Assembly (NCBI GenBank): GCA_004135705.1
Contig: CM014271.1
Coordinates: 12,147,847-12,211,846 of the forward strand
Reading direction: 5' to 3'
DNA: 64,000 nucleotides
Source of the DNA: Alloteropsis semialata
Taxonomy: Eukaryota; Streptophyta; Magnoliopsida; Poales; Poaceae
Shown piece by piece: positions 45,864-56,801 of this stretch (the first letter of the stretch is position 1; the number at the start of each line of letters is the position of its first letter). Under the pieces are notes generated by a model. That model saw only the letters and a program-made list of their open reading frames with translations, was not told the origin of the DNA and ran no database searches. Position numbers and translations under genes: made by a program.

Positions 45864-46934
45864 ACACCTATTTTTGTACAAGAGATAATTTTCAATGTTT
45901 CAGTAAATTATTGTGTGCTACCAGATCTTCAATGTTGCTGAATTATTGTTTGTTTGCTTTCTATTTCAGAGCACAATTGTCTGTTTGCTGGTTCAGATCA
46001 TAGCACAATGTCATCAGGTCACACACATTTTATTGACAATGGCACAAATTCATCAGATTACACATTTTATTCATTTTCATGCACAAATTCATTACAGAGG
46101 ATGCACAATTGCCATTTCATCCTTTTGTTCAGGGATTACACATTCATTACAATACAGTGAAGGGAACAACTATTGTCACCCACAATCCTTGCTTCCTGCA
46201 TCGCCCAATCCTTCTTCTTCCTGTCTTCCCCAAACCTTCTGCTTGCTGTCTCGCATGCTTTATGCTTCACTTGAGGGAATGCTTTATGCTTCAGTTGAGG
46301 GAACATAACTGCTATATCGGAAGGCATGAACAATGGCACAAATTCTGTTGATTCATGAAGCTCAACATGAAGCTCAATCTGCATAACAACAAAAATCACG
46401 AATCAATCAGAAACCACCAGCATCTCACGTTGGCCAATCCATTCACCAGACACCAGCACATGAGCACAGCAGCAGAATTTGTACACCGCCCCCTTCCTGC
46501 AGCTCCCGGGCGTCAAATCGGCCACCGCCGGCGCGCCCTCGCTGCTCTCCGACTCGTCCCCCTCCTCCGGTGCGTAGGAGACCCGTCTTGCCCCCCGGCG
46601 CCCCCCGTCTTGCGGCCCACGGCGCGCATCGAAGGGGCGGCGTCCCGGCCAGTGGGGAGGCGGCCCGGCGCGCAGAGTAAGGGCGGCGGCCCGGCGAGGG
46701 GGGGGACTCTCCGGCGCGCTGCGAAGGGGGAGGCGGCGATGCGAGGGCCCCGCCCCGTTGCAAAGGGGTGCTGGCGCGGCTCTGGGTCAGGGAGCGAGAG
46801 CGGGGTGGCGGCGCGGCTCAGGGACAGGAGCGAGTCTGGGCTGAGGGATTAGGGGGAGGGGGTTCAGTGCAAAAGTAGCGCGATTACTAGGAGGCTGGCG
46901 GGCGGTTTTTTGCAAATTGCGCCCACCGGTCTGT
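45864..46934. other. 3' part of the FAR1-type MULE
   Basis: About 1.07 kb between the transposase stop and the right terminal repeat. AT-rich DNA is followed by a GC-rich tract (46490-46860) with Arg/Ala/Gly-rich frames in several phases. No domain is recognised. Confidence 0.45.
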
Positions 46935-47459
46935 CCAGCCATCGGATGGAGCAGCTGCGGCCCTGATGAAGAGTTTCCAAGTTTCCACAGATCCCCTGAT
47001 TTCCACCCGATACGCTCCCTATCGGTATTGTTCGCTTGTCATATCTCTACTCCTTAAAAAAAGGGTTAATTGGATATATGCCATTGCAACTTTGCGACAT
47101 TGGAGAAATACCATTACAATTCGTCTATTTGTATTCATGCCATTACAATTCGTTCAAACCTCGAAATATGCCATTGCGTACCCCTTCGATATGTTTTTCA
47201 ACTTATTTGGACCAAATTGCCCTTGTCTTCTTCCTCGCCCTCCTCGGATCCTCTCTTTCTTGCCCATCCGCTCGCTGCCAGCACGAGGGGCGTGCCCGCT
47301 CGGCCAGCCCGCACCGTGGATGAGCTCCTGCCTCGGGTGCTACGCGTCGCCGCCGTCACGCTGCGGACCAGGCCGACCAGCCTCACCGTCCCGGGCCTCC
47401 CGCCCGCGCCCGCGGCGCCGCCTTCGCCGTTGCCGGCGCCGGAGCCCGTGCTGTCGTCG

Positions 47460-47580
47460 CCGCCCGTGGCCGCGGACGCCGCGGAGCTGCTGCTCGCGTC
47501 GGGCGTGCCGCCTGCGGACCTCCGCCGCGCGACGGGGATGTGCCTGGAGCTGCTGTCCGTGCCCAACGGCAACCTGTGGG
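47460..47580 (+). pseudogene. mTERF-like gene fragment in the Pack-MULE
   Basis: The plus-strand frame reads AAELLLASGVPPADLRRATG followed by MCLELLSVP. This matches the helical repeat of plant mitochondrial/chloroplast transcription termination factors (mTERF), where blocks like SGVPPADLRR and CPELLSV recur. Upstream, 47300-47450 stays open with a Pro/Ala-rich low-complexity stretch that may be the same exon. Only one repeat is present. After NGNLWEARHGG the frame runs into the antisense of the receptor-kinase piece and stops at 47634-47636. It is non-functional alone, but the long open frame could be expressed as a fusion. Confidence 0.6.
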
Positions 47581-47636
47581 AGGCACGACACGGCGGCTGC
47601 CCGCTGCTGCTGGACTGGCCCGTCAGGTGGTTGTAG

Positions 47637-48335
47637 GAGAGGTCGACGATGGAGGCGTGCGGGAGGCCGAAGATGCCCGCTGGCTCGTCGCCCTCCAGGT
47701 GGTTGTTGCTCACTCGGAACCGGAACAGCGGCGTGCACTCGGCGTAGGCCGCCGGGATGGGCCCCGTCAGCAGGTTGCTCAGCGCCAGGATGTACTGCAG
47801 CTGCCCTTTGGCGCAGGCATACGGCGGCAGCGGCAGCGGCCCCGTCAGCTGGTTCTCCGACACCTCCATCACGTTCAGCTCCGAGTAACCGCCCAAGGTC
47901 CGCGGGGATCTCGCCGGTGAGCAGGTTGCGGTACACGGACAGGATGCGCAGCTGCGTGGAGTTGCTGAGCACCGCCGGGATGGGGCCCGTCAGCCGGTTG
48001 GTGTATATCTAGAGCACCCGCAGGTTGGGCGGCGCGCACGGCGCCTCCGGGATGCCGCCGGTGAGCCGGTTCTCCGATAGGTCGATGTTGGTGAGGTCCG
48101 TGAGGTTGCCAAGCTCGGCGGGGATGCCGCCCTCCAGCTCATTGTAGTAGAGCTCGAGGAACTGCAGGCCGTGGAGGCGCGCGAGGGACACGGGGATGCG
48201 GCCGGTGAGGAAGTTGCCGCTGAGCTCGAGGTTGGTGAGCGATGTCATGTTGCCGACCGGGACGCATCCACCACCACCATCGCCGACGAGCTGTTCGAGT
48301 TCCCGGAGTACTTCTCGTAGGTGTGCCCGGCGCAC
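47637..48335 (-). pseudogene. LRR receptor-like kinase ectodomain fragment (CEPR/HAESA-like)
   Basis: The minus strand encodes about nine leucine-rich repeats of the plant extracellular type (LxxLxLSxNxLTGxIP). Examples are LTNLELSGNFLTGRIPVSLA, LELYYNELEGGIPAELG, IDLSENRLTGGIPE, YTNRLTGPIPAVLSNSTQL, VSENQLTGPLP, LSNLLTGPIPAAYAECTPLF and SIVDLSYNHLTG. The PYACAKGQLQYILAL block recalls the CEPR/XIP1 group of peptide-hormone receptors, but the subgroup is a guess. There is no signal peptide, transmembrane segment or kinase. A stop (TAG near 48010) and a frameshift near 47895 break it. It is carried by the Pack-MULE. Confidence 0.85.
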
Positions 48336-48989
48336 GGGGTGAGGCTGCCGCCCGGCCTGCCCGCGCCGGCGTGTGGGGGCATGGCAAGGAGGGGGCAGGA
48401 AGCACGGTCGTCGGCATCTGTGCCTGTGTGGTGGAGAAGGGGGAAACAGAGGGAGAAAGAAGATAAGGGTATTTTGGTCATTTTTTTAAAAAAGCATTGA
48501 AAGGGTACGCAATGGCATATTTCGGGGTTTGAAAGAATTGTAATTGCATGAATACAAATAGATGAATTGTAATGATATTTTTTTGATGTCGCAAAGTTAC
48601 AATGGCATATATCTAATTAACCCTTAAAAAAAAACCAAAAGTCGCGTTTCCCTGTTCGTCGTAGGTGCTTTCGATGTCCTGGTTTTTGTCCGCCCGCGGA
48701 CGGCGCTCTCCCTCGGTGTTTTTGCGCCGACATGTGGGTCCGCAGGATCGGGCGGTCACCTCGCCTTACCCCAAACCCTACGAGTGCCGCTCGCATCGTC
48801 GCCCTGCTTGCGCGGCCGACCCGAGCCGAGCTCCCATCGCCACCCCTGTCTCCGGTGTCCTGCTTGCACCTCCTCGCCACGCCTCCGCCAACGTCACTGT
48901 GCCCGCACCGCCGTCATGGCCTTCTCCCTCCCTCTCACCCCGTCGTTCGCGCTCGCCTCGCCCATCTCTCCCGCCCCTCGCACCTCCCC

Positions 48990-50566
48990 CTCTGTCCTCG
49001 CCCAGGGTGCCATCGTCCCACGGCGACGGAAGCGGATGCACTGCTGCCTCATCGACCGCTTTGGCTTCGACGAGAACGACATACGGGTCCTCTCTGACAA
49101 GGACCGCTCGGGGCCGCAGCCCACGGGGGCCAACATCCGCCGCGCCCTCGCCCAGCTCGTCGGGGACGCCCGCCCCGAGGACTTCCTCTTCTTCCACTAC
49201 AGCATCCACGGCACGCGGCTGCCCGCCGAGACCGGGCAGCAGGACGACACCGGCTATGACGAGTGCATCGTGCCCTCCGACATGAACCTCATCACAGGTG
49301 TGATCGGGAATCGATTAACCTTCTTACCCTGTGGGTGGGCTTCATTTTTCCTCTTTTTCTATCGAAGTGGTTAGGAAATGGTGAAGCGGTAGGACTATCA
49401 AGTAATCTGGCGCCTTGAGATGTGAATCCAATCCTGGAAGCGATTGGTCAACGCCTACGTGATGTGGATCTGTTCCATGATTGGAGTGTGGTTTGTGAGC
49501 AACCCAAAATTGGATGGTTGCAGCATTACGTCGGGCTGCTACTTTCTTATTTGAAAGCTATGTTTAAGATTTGTTAGGCTTCCTTTCGCCATTTCACTCT
49601 GCAGCAAGTTTAAGTGCATCTGATTTTAATAATGTGCACTTCTTAGAATGATCTAACTGAATCTAAAACCATGGTAGTTCTAAAGAAAAATCTTAGGCTA
49701 AGATAATCCTAGACTCACTTAAACAGCTAAAAGCCTGAAACTGTTACTAGAGGAACTTAGCTGCATTACATTATTTACCTCTTTTATGTTCTTGTACTGT
49801 GCATGTATTAGATACACGGATGCAGTGTATGAGGCGAGCATTGGGTGCCAATAGCAACGTCTAATCAACCTTTTGTATGGAAATTTTTTGTTCCGTTGAG
49901 CGAAAGAGACTGTTGTTCAAATGAACCTGTCCTGAAATAAGGTGCTATACTTGGATAAATAAGGCTGTGGTGTAACACACAAGTACTGGACATTTTGATT
50001 GAAGTAAATTAATTAGTTCTATCCAAACCTAAGTGAACATTTAATGGAAATACTACCACATGTTTTTACTGAAGGATGACATACTGCTCTTGTCAGATTT
50101 TAGGTTGCCAGTTTCTAGCATGTGCTATGTCTGTTATCATTATCATTGCAGTTTAAAATTCCATATGTTACAATCAACCTTTTTCATATTTCAGTTTAAA
50201 TGATGATTCCCCGCTGTCAATTTGCTGGGATGCATTGCAGCATTTTTACTTCTTAATTTCACTCTCATCCATGGACGGTCTTTTCAGTGTTAATTTTATG
50301 TATCATTTGGAAAATAGAATTCTCTTGTGATGATCAGTCCAAACAAAAGGCTGGCACTCATCAAAGTTCCTATGAATTCTGCAGATCAGGATTTTAGGGA
50401 GCTTGTGCAGAAGGTCCCCAATGGCTGCCTGTTCACCATTGTCTCTGACTCATGCCACACTGAAGAACAACCAGATTATGGTTCTGGCAGCAGCTTCCGG
50501 TCATTTCTCAAAGAGACCACCCGTGACGTGTTTGAGTCTCAAAGAGACTACAACTCTTATTTATGG
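48990..50566 (+). pseudogene. Type II metacaspase gene fragment with intron
   Basis: Metacaspases are Cys proteases that cleave after Arg or Lys. Exon A (about 49010-49297) encodes RMHCCLIDRFGFDENDIRVL, GANIRRALAQLVGD, FLFFHYSIHGTRLP (catalytic His kept, the preceding Gly replaced by Ile) and DDTGYDECIVPSDMNLIT. The intron, 49298-50384 (gtgtga to tctgcag, 1,087 bp), joins in phase to DQDFRELVQKVPNGCLFTIV, SDSCH (catalytic Cys) and FRSFLKETTRDVFES. After SDSCH the usual SGGL and the long p20-p10 linker are deleted. The N-terminal VGINYPGTK-type start is missing or frameshifted (GCH remains in another frame near 49008), and the p10 part is absent. Keeping the intron shows a DNA-level copy, not a retrocopy. 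It lies inside the hAT-like unit. Confidence 0.9.
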
Positions 50567-50569
50567 GTA

Positions 50570-52320
50570 AACTATTCTTTTCTGAACATTATTGCTCCTT
50601 CCATTACATTGCACACTCATAGTTCAGTCCTAGGTTGAATTGGTATTCCATTGCAAGTACGATATCTTGGCATAGAACCTCATGGACCCTTCTCATGTCC
50701 CATATGCCCCCAAGAGCCTGATTTGCCAATTCTGCAAAACAGAAGATTGGATGCATATTTTTCCTGATCCTACTCATCTTGAGCAATGCAATTTACTCTG
50801 GATTTTTAGAAGAAAGTTGTATGTAGTGGTTAGCTGAATGTAAAACCTATAGTGGAGTCATTATTGCTTGTTTATTCACAGGTTTTAGTAGACCACAAGG
50901 AATATCTATGATGATATTGGTGCCTTTTCCAATTGTATATGATTCATGAAATAAATTAGATTACGTATGGCAGTGCGAGGATATATATCTCATATTCACT
51001 TAAGTGTAATTTACATTGTCTACTAATTGTTTACACGAACATAGGAGGAGGTGCACGGTCTCCTACACCTTCCGCCACTGATGCCACCAGTGAATACATC
51101 GCCACTATGGGGATGTCCTTGCCGCCACTGTGCTGCTCCTCGATGGCCTCCTCAATGCCTCTCATAACAGGGATCTGACCCAATTAGTTGTAGTTCCTCT
51201 AATTCATCCTCTGATCTCTCAATCACATTGCACTACAATTGAATGTCCTGATATGAGATAGTTGTTGCTTTCAGATGCAAAAGAAATTATGTTTGGTTCC
51301 TCTAATTAGGATTCATTATTGACATGGATCATAGATTATTTTCCTGATTAGAAGGCAAAATTGGTGAGCATGTAGAGACAACTGCTATGTCCTGCATACA
51401 GGAAGGAAAACCATTCTTTCCCTGTGGTCCATTTCTTCTTTTTTGCACATCTCAAACTGACTATTATCTCTGCACCATGAAATTATGTTTGGTTCATAGC
51501 TTTTCAATGCTTCACATGATCATTTTCTACAGTATCTTGCATTCAGCCTCATCAACTGTTTTTCTGCCTGAAACAATTTATTTTCTGGAATTATTATGTA
51601 GCATTGTTGATTTTAGCCTGACACAATGAATTCTTCTCTGGCAGGACCCATCCTCCTGGAATTCATGCTGCTTATTCAATCCATGTAAGCCTCATTCTGT
51701 CATTGCATACCTGTTATGAGAAAACTGCTATGAGAAAAAAGTTTGGTTTCGTGTAAGACTTTTGGTGGCTAGATTTGGCCCATTTGCTTCCGAGAGGGTA
51801 ATCTTGCACATAATTGTAAACTTAAGTGGGTCATAGTTCTTTTGTTTATAGCATATATGCTAAAAATTTGGTGTATTATGTAGATAATATCTTAATGTAT
51901 TGTTAGATCTGCATCAACCAATTTAGACAAAGGGTGTACTGATCTGGATCACATTTGTAATAATATATATCATATTTCGTGATCGATGTATTGTCATCTG
52001 AAGTAAATGCTAGCAGGATGATCAATCTATTTTGAATTATTGATGAGTTGTTTGAATCATATATTATCCAACCCATTCATATTACTGTGTATTCGCTTGA
52101 ATTATAAAATATACATGTGTCTATGCATGTACTGTCACACATATTTGGTAATCTAAATAAGAATAGTTTTTTATCGCGTCAATTTTATCACTTCTACAAT
52201 TATGTTTGCTTCCCGTAGCAATGCACAGGCACGAACCAAGTTGTTATCTAAAATAGAGGAATCGTAACCCAAATTTGCTATAAAACTAGCACATTTTTTT
52301 GTTGTCTTAGCCTCTGCTAA
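50570..52320. other. Interior of the hAT-like unit, right part
   Basis: About 1.75 kb, mostly AT-rich. A short GC-richer island (51045-51185) reads on the minus strand like an exon remnant (RGIEEAIEEQHSGGKDIPIV), which I cannot identify. No gene is supported. The hAT subterminal repeats begin at about 52325. Confidence 0.4.
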
Positions 52321-52549
52321 TAATGTTCGGTTAGTTTGGTTATAACCAAAACCAAACCAAAAGAACCAAGAACTGAAATGCTTGGTTCCAAGAATTTCTT
52401 CGAACCGATCGGTTCTCATTTTCTAGTAACCGAAATTTGTCAAAAATCGAAGAACCGAACCGAAAACCAAATGTCCAGCCCTACTCGTGCGAGAATCAAG
52501 GTTGCAATAGTGGGAAGGCACGAGTATCTATGGACTGTTCGTTGCAGGA

Positions 52550-53300
52550 GTCATCATTGCTTAGAAGAATTTAGAACAAAATATATTTCATCCCAAAATT
52601 GAGAGTTATATGTTGACATCAGATTTTGACTTGGGCTGGCAGATCAAAGTCTTGAGATTTTATAGGATCGATAGAGATCGGAGCCGATTCGAAAAGCAAC
52701 AAAGTTTGAAGTTTGCAATCGAATCCAAAGCCGATTCGGGGAGGGGGGATCATAATCGGGTGCGGTATTCGTGGTCAAAGATCAGAGAAGACGTCGGAGT
52801 TACTACGATTGCAGGTTACATGCGGATCACGACATTCCAGAAGCTTCTCCAGGACCCGGGGCATATGACGGTTGTTTTTTTAGTATCTTAGATTTAGATT
52901 TCTTAAAATAATGATACATATACTATCGTAATCAATTAGGTTTGTTAGATTTTTGGGATATAAATATAAATCGTGCGGCATTGTAAAAAACGTTCAATAC
53001 CACCTACAATACAAGCTACTTTCTCGCCCCGCGCCAAACCCTAATTTTTTTCGTCGAGTTCTTCTGCAAGCAGGGCTGCATCATCTTGATCTCAGGTTTT
53101 TGTGTATGCACGGCATTTATCGAGTTATTCTAAGCTTTAAATTGAGGCGTATCGCCCTTTTTCGTTTAGGTAGCTCATCAATTTACCTGTTTCTATTGAT
53201 CTAAATAGGTTTTTCCTGCTTAGTTTTAATAGATTCCATATTTATCTTGTTCGTAGATTTGATATCTCCACGATGACATGTGCTGGAGGTGGTTAATTGA
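52550..53300 (+). mobile_element. Gypsy remnant: 3' internal end plus LTR (truncated)
   Basis: The LTR starts tgttgacatcagatttt at 52611. It has a TATA box (gatataaatataaa, about 52957) and a downstream block (gtcgagttcttctgcaag, gggctgcatcatcttgat) shared with the LTR at 55279. The 35 bases before it (atcccaaaattgagag) resemble the polypurine side of the element at 61066-64000, so this is a plus-strand 3' LTR with a sliver of internal sequence. The far end of the LTR is not defined; similarity fades at about 53300. Confidence 0.7.
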
Positions 53301-53409
53301 GGATGAAGCGTGGAATGGTTGTGTTCTGTAAAACAGTTGAGGCCATATAAAAAAGTGGCACCGCATCGTCCTACTCGTCCTAGCATGCACTCATATCCAG
53401 CACTGGCCT

Positions 53410-54385
53410 TGTCGGATATCAATATCCGAGGCATCTTAACCAACAAGGTTAAACAGATATAACGACTCTACAAAGCCTTCAAATGCGTTGGACCACGGGG
53501 ACACAAGGCGCACAACTTAAGACCCTGACGCGCGAGCCAGCCAAGCCGGCGCCTGGAACGTCAGGATTCGCCTCGCCCAACCCCCGACCCTCGGGGTCAG
53601 GAAGGGAAGCCCCCTCAAGGGTTTTCTCCGCCTCGCCGAACCCGACCGGAGAGGTTGGAAGCGGGACCCACAGCAGATAAGAGTCTCCACCTCGCCCGAC
53701 CCCAGACGCATGGGGTCGAGAGTGAGGCCCACCACGGGCAGGCCCTCCGCCTCGCCCGATCCCCTCCGCAAAAGTCAAAGATTCGCCCGAGGCCCGGAGG
53801 GCCCAGCCTCGAGAGATGGGCACTGCCAATGGTGCAGGCAGACATGGCGGGCGTTAATCACCTGGAACAGACGGAGCAGGCGCCATGCCCCTAACCCTGC
53901 GGCGTTACCGTCATAGACGATGGTAGCTTGTGGCATAAGAGGTGTCAGGTGTTCCCCGAAGCGTGCTACGAGGTGTCCTCCCGGGTGTCATCTATAGTGC
54001 CCAGGAGGGGTCCCCGAACCAGAGCAGGGGCGGGGATCCGGGATGCCTTCCTTCCACCCTAAGCCTCTTCTTTCTCTTCTCTCTGCCCCCCACCTGTAAC
54101 GAGCGTCCCTTCCCTTGGAGTATAAAAGGGGAGGAAACCCTCCGTAGAAGGGTTCGGCTCGAAACCCCCACGCATACGCACACACTCACGGAGACTTGGG
54201 AGCTCCCTCCCTCTCTCGACCGTGTGTAAGCCCTACTACAGACAACACAAGTAACACAAGAAGTCTCAAACTGGACATAGGGCATTTGCCTGAACCAGTA
54301 TATAATCCTTGTGTCCTCTTACGAACCATCCGAGCCTTGATGCGCAATCCACAAATTCACTAGTTGGTGATTTCTTACACCGACA
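53410..54385 (+). mobile_element. Solo LTR, gypsy-like, 976 bp
   Basis: It runs from tgtcggatatcaatatcc to gatttcttacaccgaca (TGTCGG / CCGACA inverted ends) and is flanked by a perfect 5-bp duplication, ggcct, at 53405-53409 and 54386-54390. A TATA box (agtataaaaggggag, 54119-54133) precedes a typical R region. Internal tandem-like blocks (cctcgcc, gacccc) fill 53560-53800. No internal coding region remains. Confidence 0.92.
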
Positions 54386-54390
54386 GGCCT

Positions 54391-55278
54391 ACACTCCTAG
54401 TATCACAGCCTCTACAACAATAAATTAAATCATCATTTCGTGTTTAAGGTCATACTTGCCATTCCTATTAAATCATCATTTCTCTAAAAAATATTTCCTA
54501 ACAAGTGACCGTGCAAAATTATCAAAAACAATTGTAAATGCCCCCAAACCACCCTATGAAAGGGGGTGTTCATGGCCCCTAGCCGCCATTTCAAATGGCG
54601 AGTTATGGAGAAAAACCGTTGTCTCAAATGACAGTTTATGGCAACCTTTTACCACTGTTCCACAGAGAGAAACGCTCCCGGAGCTTTGTAGGAGCTAGAG
54701 GATCATACGTAATACTAATTTGCGCAGGCGTGTCGGTATACATCCGTATACAAAATATAAATGTGCAACAACACACAAAGAACAAGTACGGGAAATATCA
54801 TTTTATTCATTCACTGTAAATTTACAGATTACAATTTCCAGCTTATACATTGAAGTGCGCCAAACTGTATCTAACAATCAGAGGATTGTTTAGCTTCTAC
54901 TTCACGTGGCCTCGAAAAGCCTCCGGTTAATTACATCCACAACGTTGGCTGCGGAACACCTCCGATTAAGCTATGTCGATGGTCATCGTCTCCGAGTAAA
55001 AATGAGAGTCGTCTCTGAGTATGCATAAGCACAAAGAATAAAATGAGATGAAGTGCTAGAGCCTCGTCGGCCTCTAGCAAAGGTATCTGGCCTCATCGTG
55101 CGGATCCTATAATGAAGTCTCAAAGTGTTCGGCCTCGGAGGTCGCGAACAAAATGATTCCAGCCTCGTCAGTCGCGGAAAAGGAAGATCCCAGCCTCGTT
55201 GGTCAGGGAGAAATGAGAACTTCACATGGTTCACCGGCCTTGACGGTGCGGAAATATGATTGTTGTGATGAGTCGTAG
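54391..55278. other. Unassigned stretch between LTR remnants
   Basis: About 890 bases. 54560-54700 contains gccgccatttcaaatggcg, an imperfect palindrome similar in style to those of the MuDR-like MULE further right. 54900-55270 has reiterated cctcg-t-ggtc(g) blocks, probably interior sequence of an older retroelement read on the other strand. No coding region is supported. Confidence 0.4.
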
Positions 55279-55995
55279 TGTTGACACCAGATTTTGACTC
55301 GGCTAAGATTGTGCATAACAGAGCTGTGGCTGAGGCCGAGTCCGATTTTGGGTCAGTCTCCGATTCCGATCGGAGTTCGTCCAATAGAGTCCCGATCGGA
55401 CACGGAGCAGAAGGCCGGAGCGTGTACGACTTCTGAAGGAGAGATGCATCTGGAAGCTTCTTTAAGGCCTGATTGCGCGACAAGTTGTAATAGTTTTGGT
55501 AGATTAAGATTAGTTTGCTTTAAATAAATTAGAGATATTGTCGTAGCCGATAAGGATTTCTAAGATTTCCAGGGTATAAATATAAACCCTGCGCCGTTGT
55601 AAAAAAAGCGTTCACACAACCATACAATACAACACAATTTTCGGCCTTACGTGCCAGCAATCCTTTTCGTCGAGTTCTTCAGCAAATAGGGCTGCATCAT
55701 CTTGACCTCCGGTTTGTCTGTAATTGGGCTGGTTTGGAAAAGCAATTTCATGCTTATTTCTTCATGGGAGTACAAGAAACCAAATTGTCCGATTTGACTG
55801 CTCTTCGACAGCGTAATGGGGAATCGGTTAGCGAATTTGTTCAAAGATACAGAGATGTCCGCAGCCGATGCTATTCATTGAACTTATCAGAGGGACAGCT
55901 GGTGGACTTGGCTTTCCAAAATTTATTGCCTCAGGTCAAAGACCGATACACAAGTCAAGGTTTTGAAGGCTTGGGGCATATGATTCAAAACTCTC
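55279..55995 (+). mobile_element. Gypsy fragment: 5' LTR fused to part of gag
   Basis: The LTR begins tgttgacaccagatttt at 55279, related to those at 52611 and 61066-62272. It has TATA at 55574-55586 (gtataaatataaa). At about 55728 it passes directly into gag coding sequence, so the LTR end, primer-binding site and N-terminal gag are deleted. At 55995 it meets the MULE PMD gene of the opposite strand. Confidence 0.78.
55728..55993 (+). pseudogene. gag fragment (retrotransposon gag domain)
   Basis: A frame of about 88 residues reads LEKQFHAYFFMGVQETKLSD, LTALRQRNGESVSEFVQRYR, CYSLNLSEGQLVDLAFQNLL and VKDRYTSQGFEGLGHMIQ. These blocks are the middle of a Ty3/gypsy capsid domain. Both ends are cut by rearrangement, and the continuation past 55993 is MULE sequence on the opposite strand. 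Confidence 0.85.
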
Positions 55996-56380
55996 TCTGG
56001 CCGCCACCTGTCGAGGAGAGCCGCCAGCAACGAATAGTCGAACTGAAACTGCATCATGCGGTCCGCTGGCTTCACGTACGACCGGTCCATGTCGCTCTCC
56101 ACCAGATGCGCGAGAGGCAGAAGGCCTGCTGCGCGTAACCTGCAACGCAAAGTAGTGCTCGCATTAGATACAAATTTGTAACATATCATAAATGTTGACA
56201 ATTTGAAGTGACGGCTTACCTCGGAAAAAAGAGGGGGTGTAGCGGCATGTAAGTCATGCCGACACGAGAGCGAAAGCTGCTCCCGACGTCGACCCCCAGC
56301 ACGGCCGAGTGGTACGAACGGTGCTGCTGGTCGAGTCGCCTGTCGAGCAACTCAGGAGTCACGTACGCTGGGTCCGCCAT
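55996..56380 (-). pseudogene. PMD gene of the MuDR-type MULE, 3' truncated
   Basis: The start ATG is at 56380 (MADPAYVTPELLDRRLDQQH). Exon 1 runs to 56220 and ends MTYMPLHPLFFPR. A gtaagc to ttgcag intron (56219-56140) follows. Exon 2 continues in phase, LRAAGLLPLAHLVESDMDRS and MMQFQFDYSLLAALLDRWRP, to 55996. The blocks LLDRRLDQQHRS, LHPLFFP and LLPLAH are characteristic of the plant mobile domain in grass MULEs and retroelements. The rest of the domain is lost at the junction with the gag fragment. It sits 420 bases downstream of the transposase stop. Confidence 0.82.
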
Positions 56381-56801
56381 AGCTGCAGGGAATTTGTGGA
56401 AAAAATAGAATAAGATAAACATTGACATAGACAAAAGTAATAGTAATAAAATAATATTAAAAACATAACTTGTGTTAAAAACATTACATAATAATTCAGA
56501 AGTTATATTACATAACTAATAATACAATAATTACAACAATAATATTAAAAACATAACTTGTGTTAAAAACAATAATATTTAAAAAACATTATTCAGAACT
56601 TGAATTACATAATAATTCAGAAGTTACATTACATAACTAATATTACACAACTTATTTTACCGAACTTATATTACAGAACTAACATTAAATAACTAATGCG
56701 TGAGAACTTACAATACATAACTTACATTACCATTACATAATAATTCAGAAGTTACATTACATAACTAATAATACAATAATTACAACAATGGCAAGGTAGT
56801 T

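Larger units (their letters stand above)
42869..47039 (+). mobile_element. FAR1-type MULE with coding region, 4.2 kb
   Basis: Long terminal inverted repeats, about 105 bp and roughly 85% matched, lie at 42869-42975 and 46935-47039. Matching blocks are gggagcgtatcgggtggaaa, ctgtggaaactt and aaactcttcatcagg. The flanking 9-mers catatattt and catatctct match at 7 of 9, so the outer boundaries are approximate. One three-exon FAR1-like transposase gene lies inside. A GC-rich tract lies near the right end (46490-46860). Confidence 0.8.
47063..48623. mobile_element. Chimeric Pack-MULE, 1,561 bp
   Basis: Terminal inverted repeats of about 130 bp match at nearly 90%. Both ends start GGGTTAATT, then ATATATGCCATTG, ACTTTGCGACAT, TATTTGTATTCATGC and CGAAATATGCCATTGCGTAC. 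The 9-bp target duplication ttaaaaaaa is perfect (47054-47062 and 48624-48632). The interior is GC-rich and made of two gene fragments on opposite strands: an mTERF-like piece (plus) and a leucine-rich-repeat receptor kinase piece (minus). This is the defining structure of a Pack-MULE, which moves host gene fragments. Confidence 0.95.
42601..52483. mobile_element. hAT-like composite element, 9.9 kb, with nested MULEs
   Basis: Left end TAGGAGTGGGCATAATT; right end, complemented, TAGGGCTGGACATTTGG (Ac/Ds-type termini begin TAGGG or CAGGG). The 8-mers ctcatgcg (42593-42600) and ctcgtgcg (52484-52491) form a 7/8 target duplication. Both ends are followed by dense AACCGAA/TTCGGTT repeats (42617-42775 and 52325-52470), like the subterminal transposase sites of hAT elements. 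The interior holds a FAR1-type MULE, a chimeric Pack-MULE and a metacaspase pseudogene. No hAT transposase was seen, so it is non-autonomous. Confidence 0.72.

Noticed and set aside
49298..50384. An unspliced reading into the metacaspase intron
   Set aside because: Consensus splice sites join LIT to DQDFREL in phase as in metacaspases; the intron reading stops quickly.
53479..53916. Frames of 80-116 codons on both strands
   Set aside because: They lie inside the solo LTR at 53410-54385.
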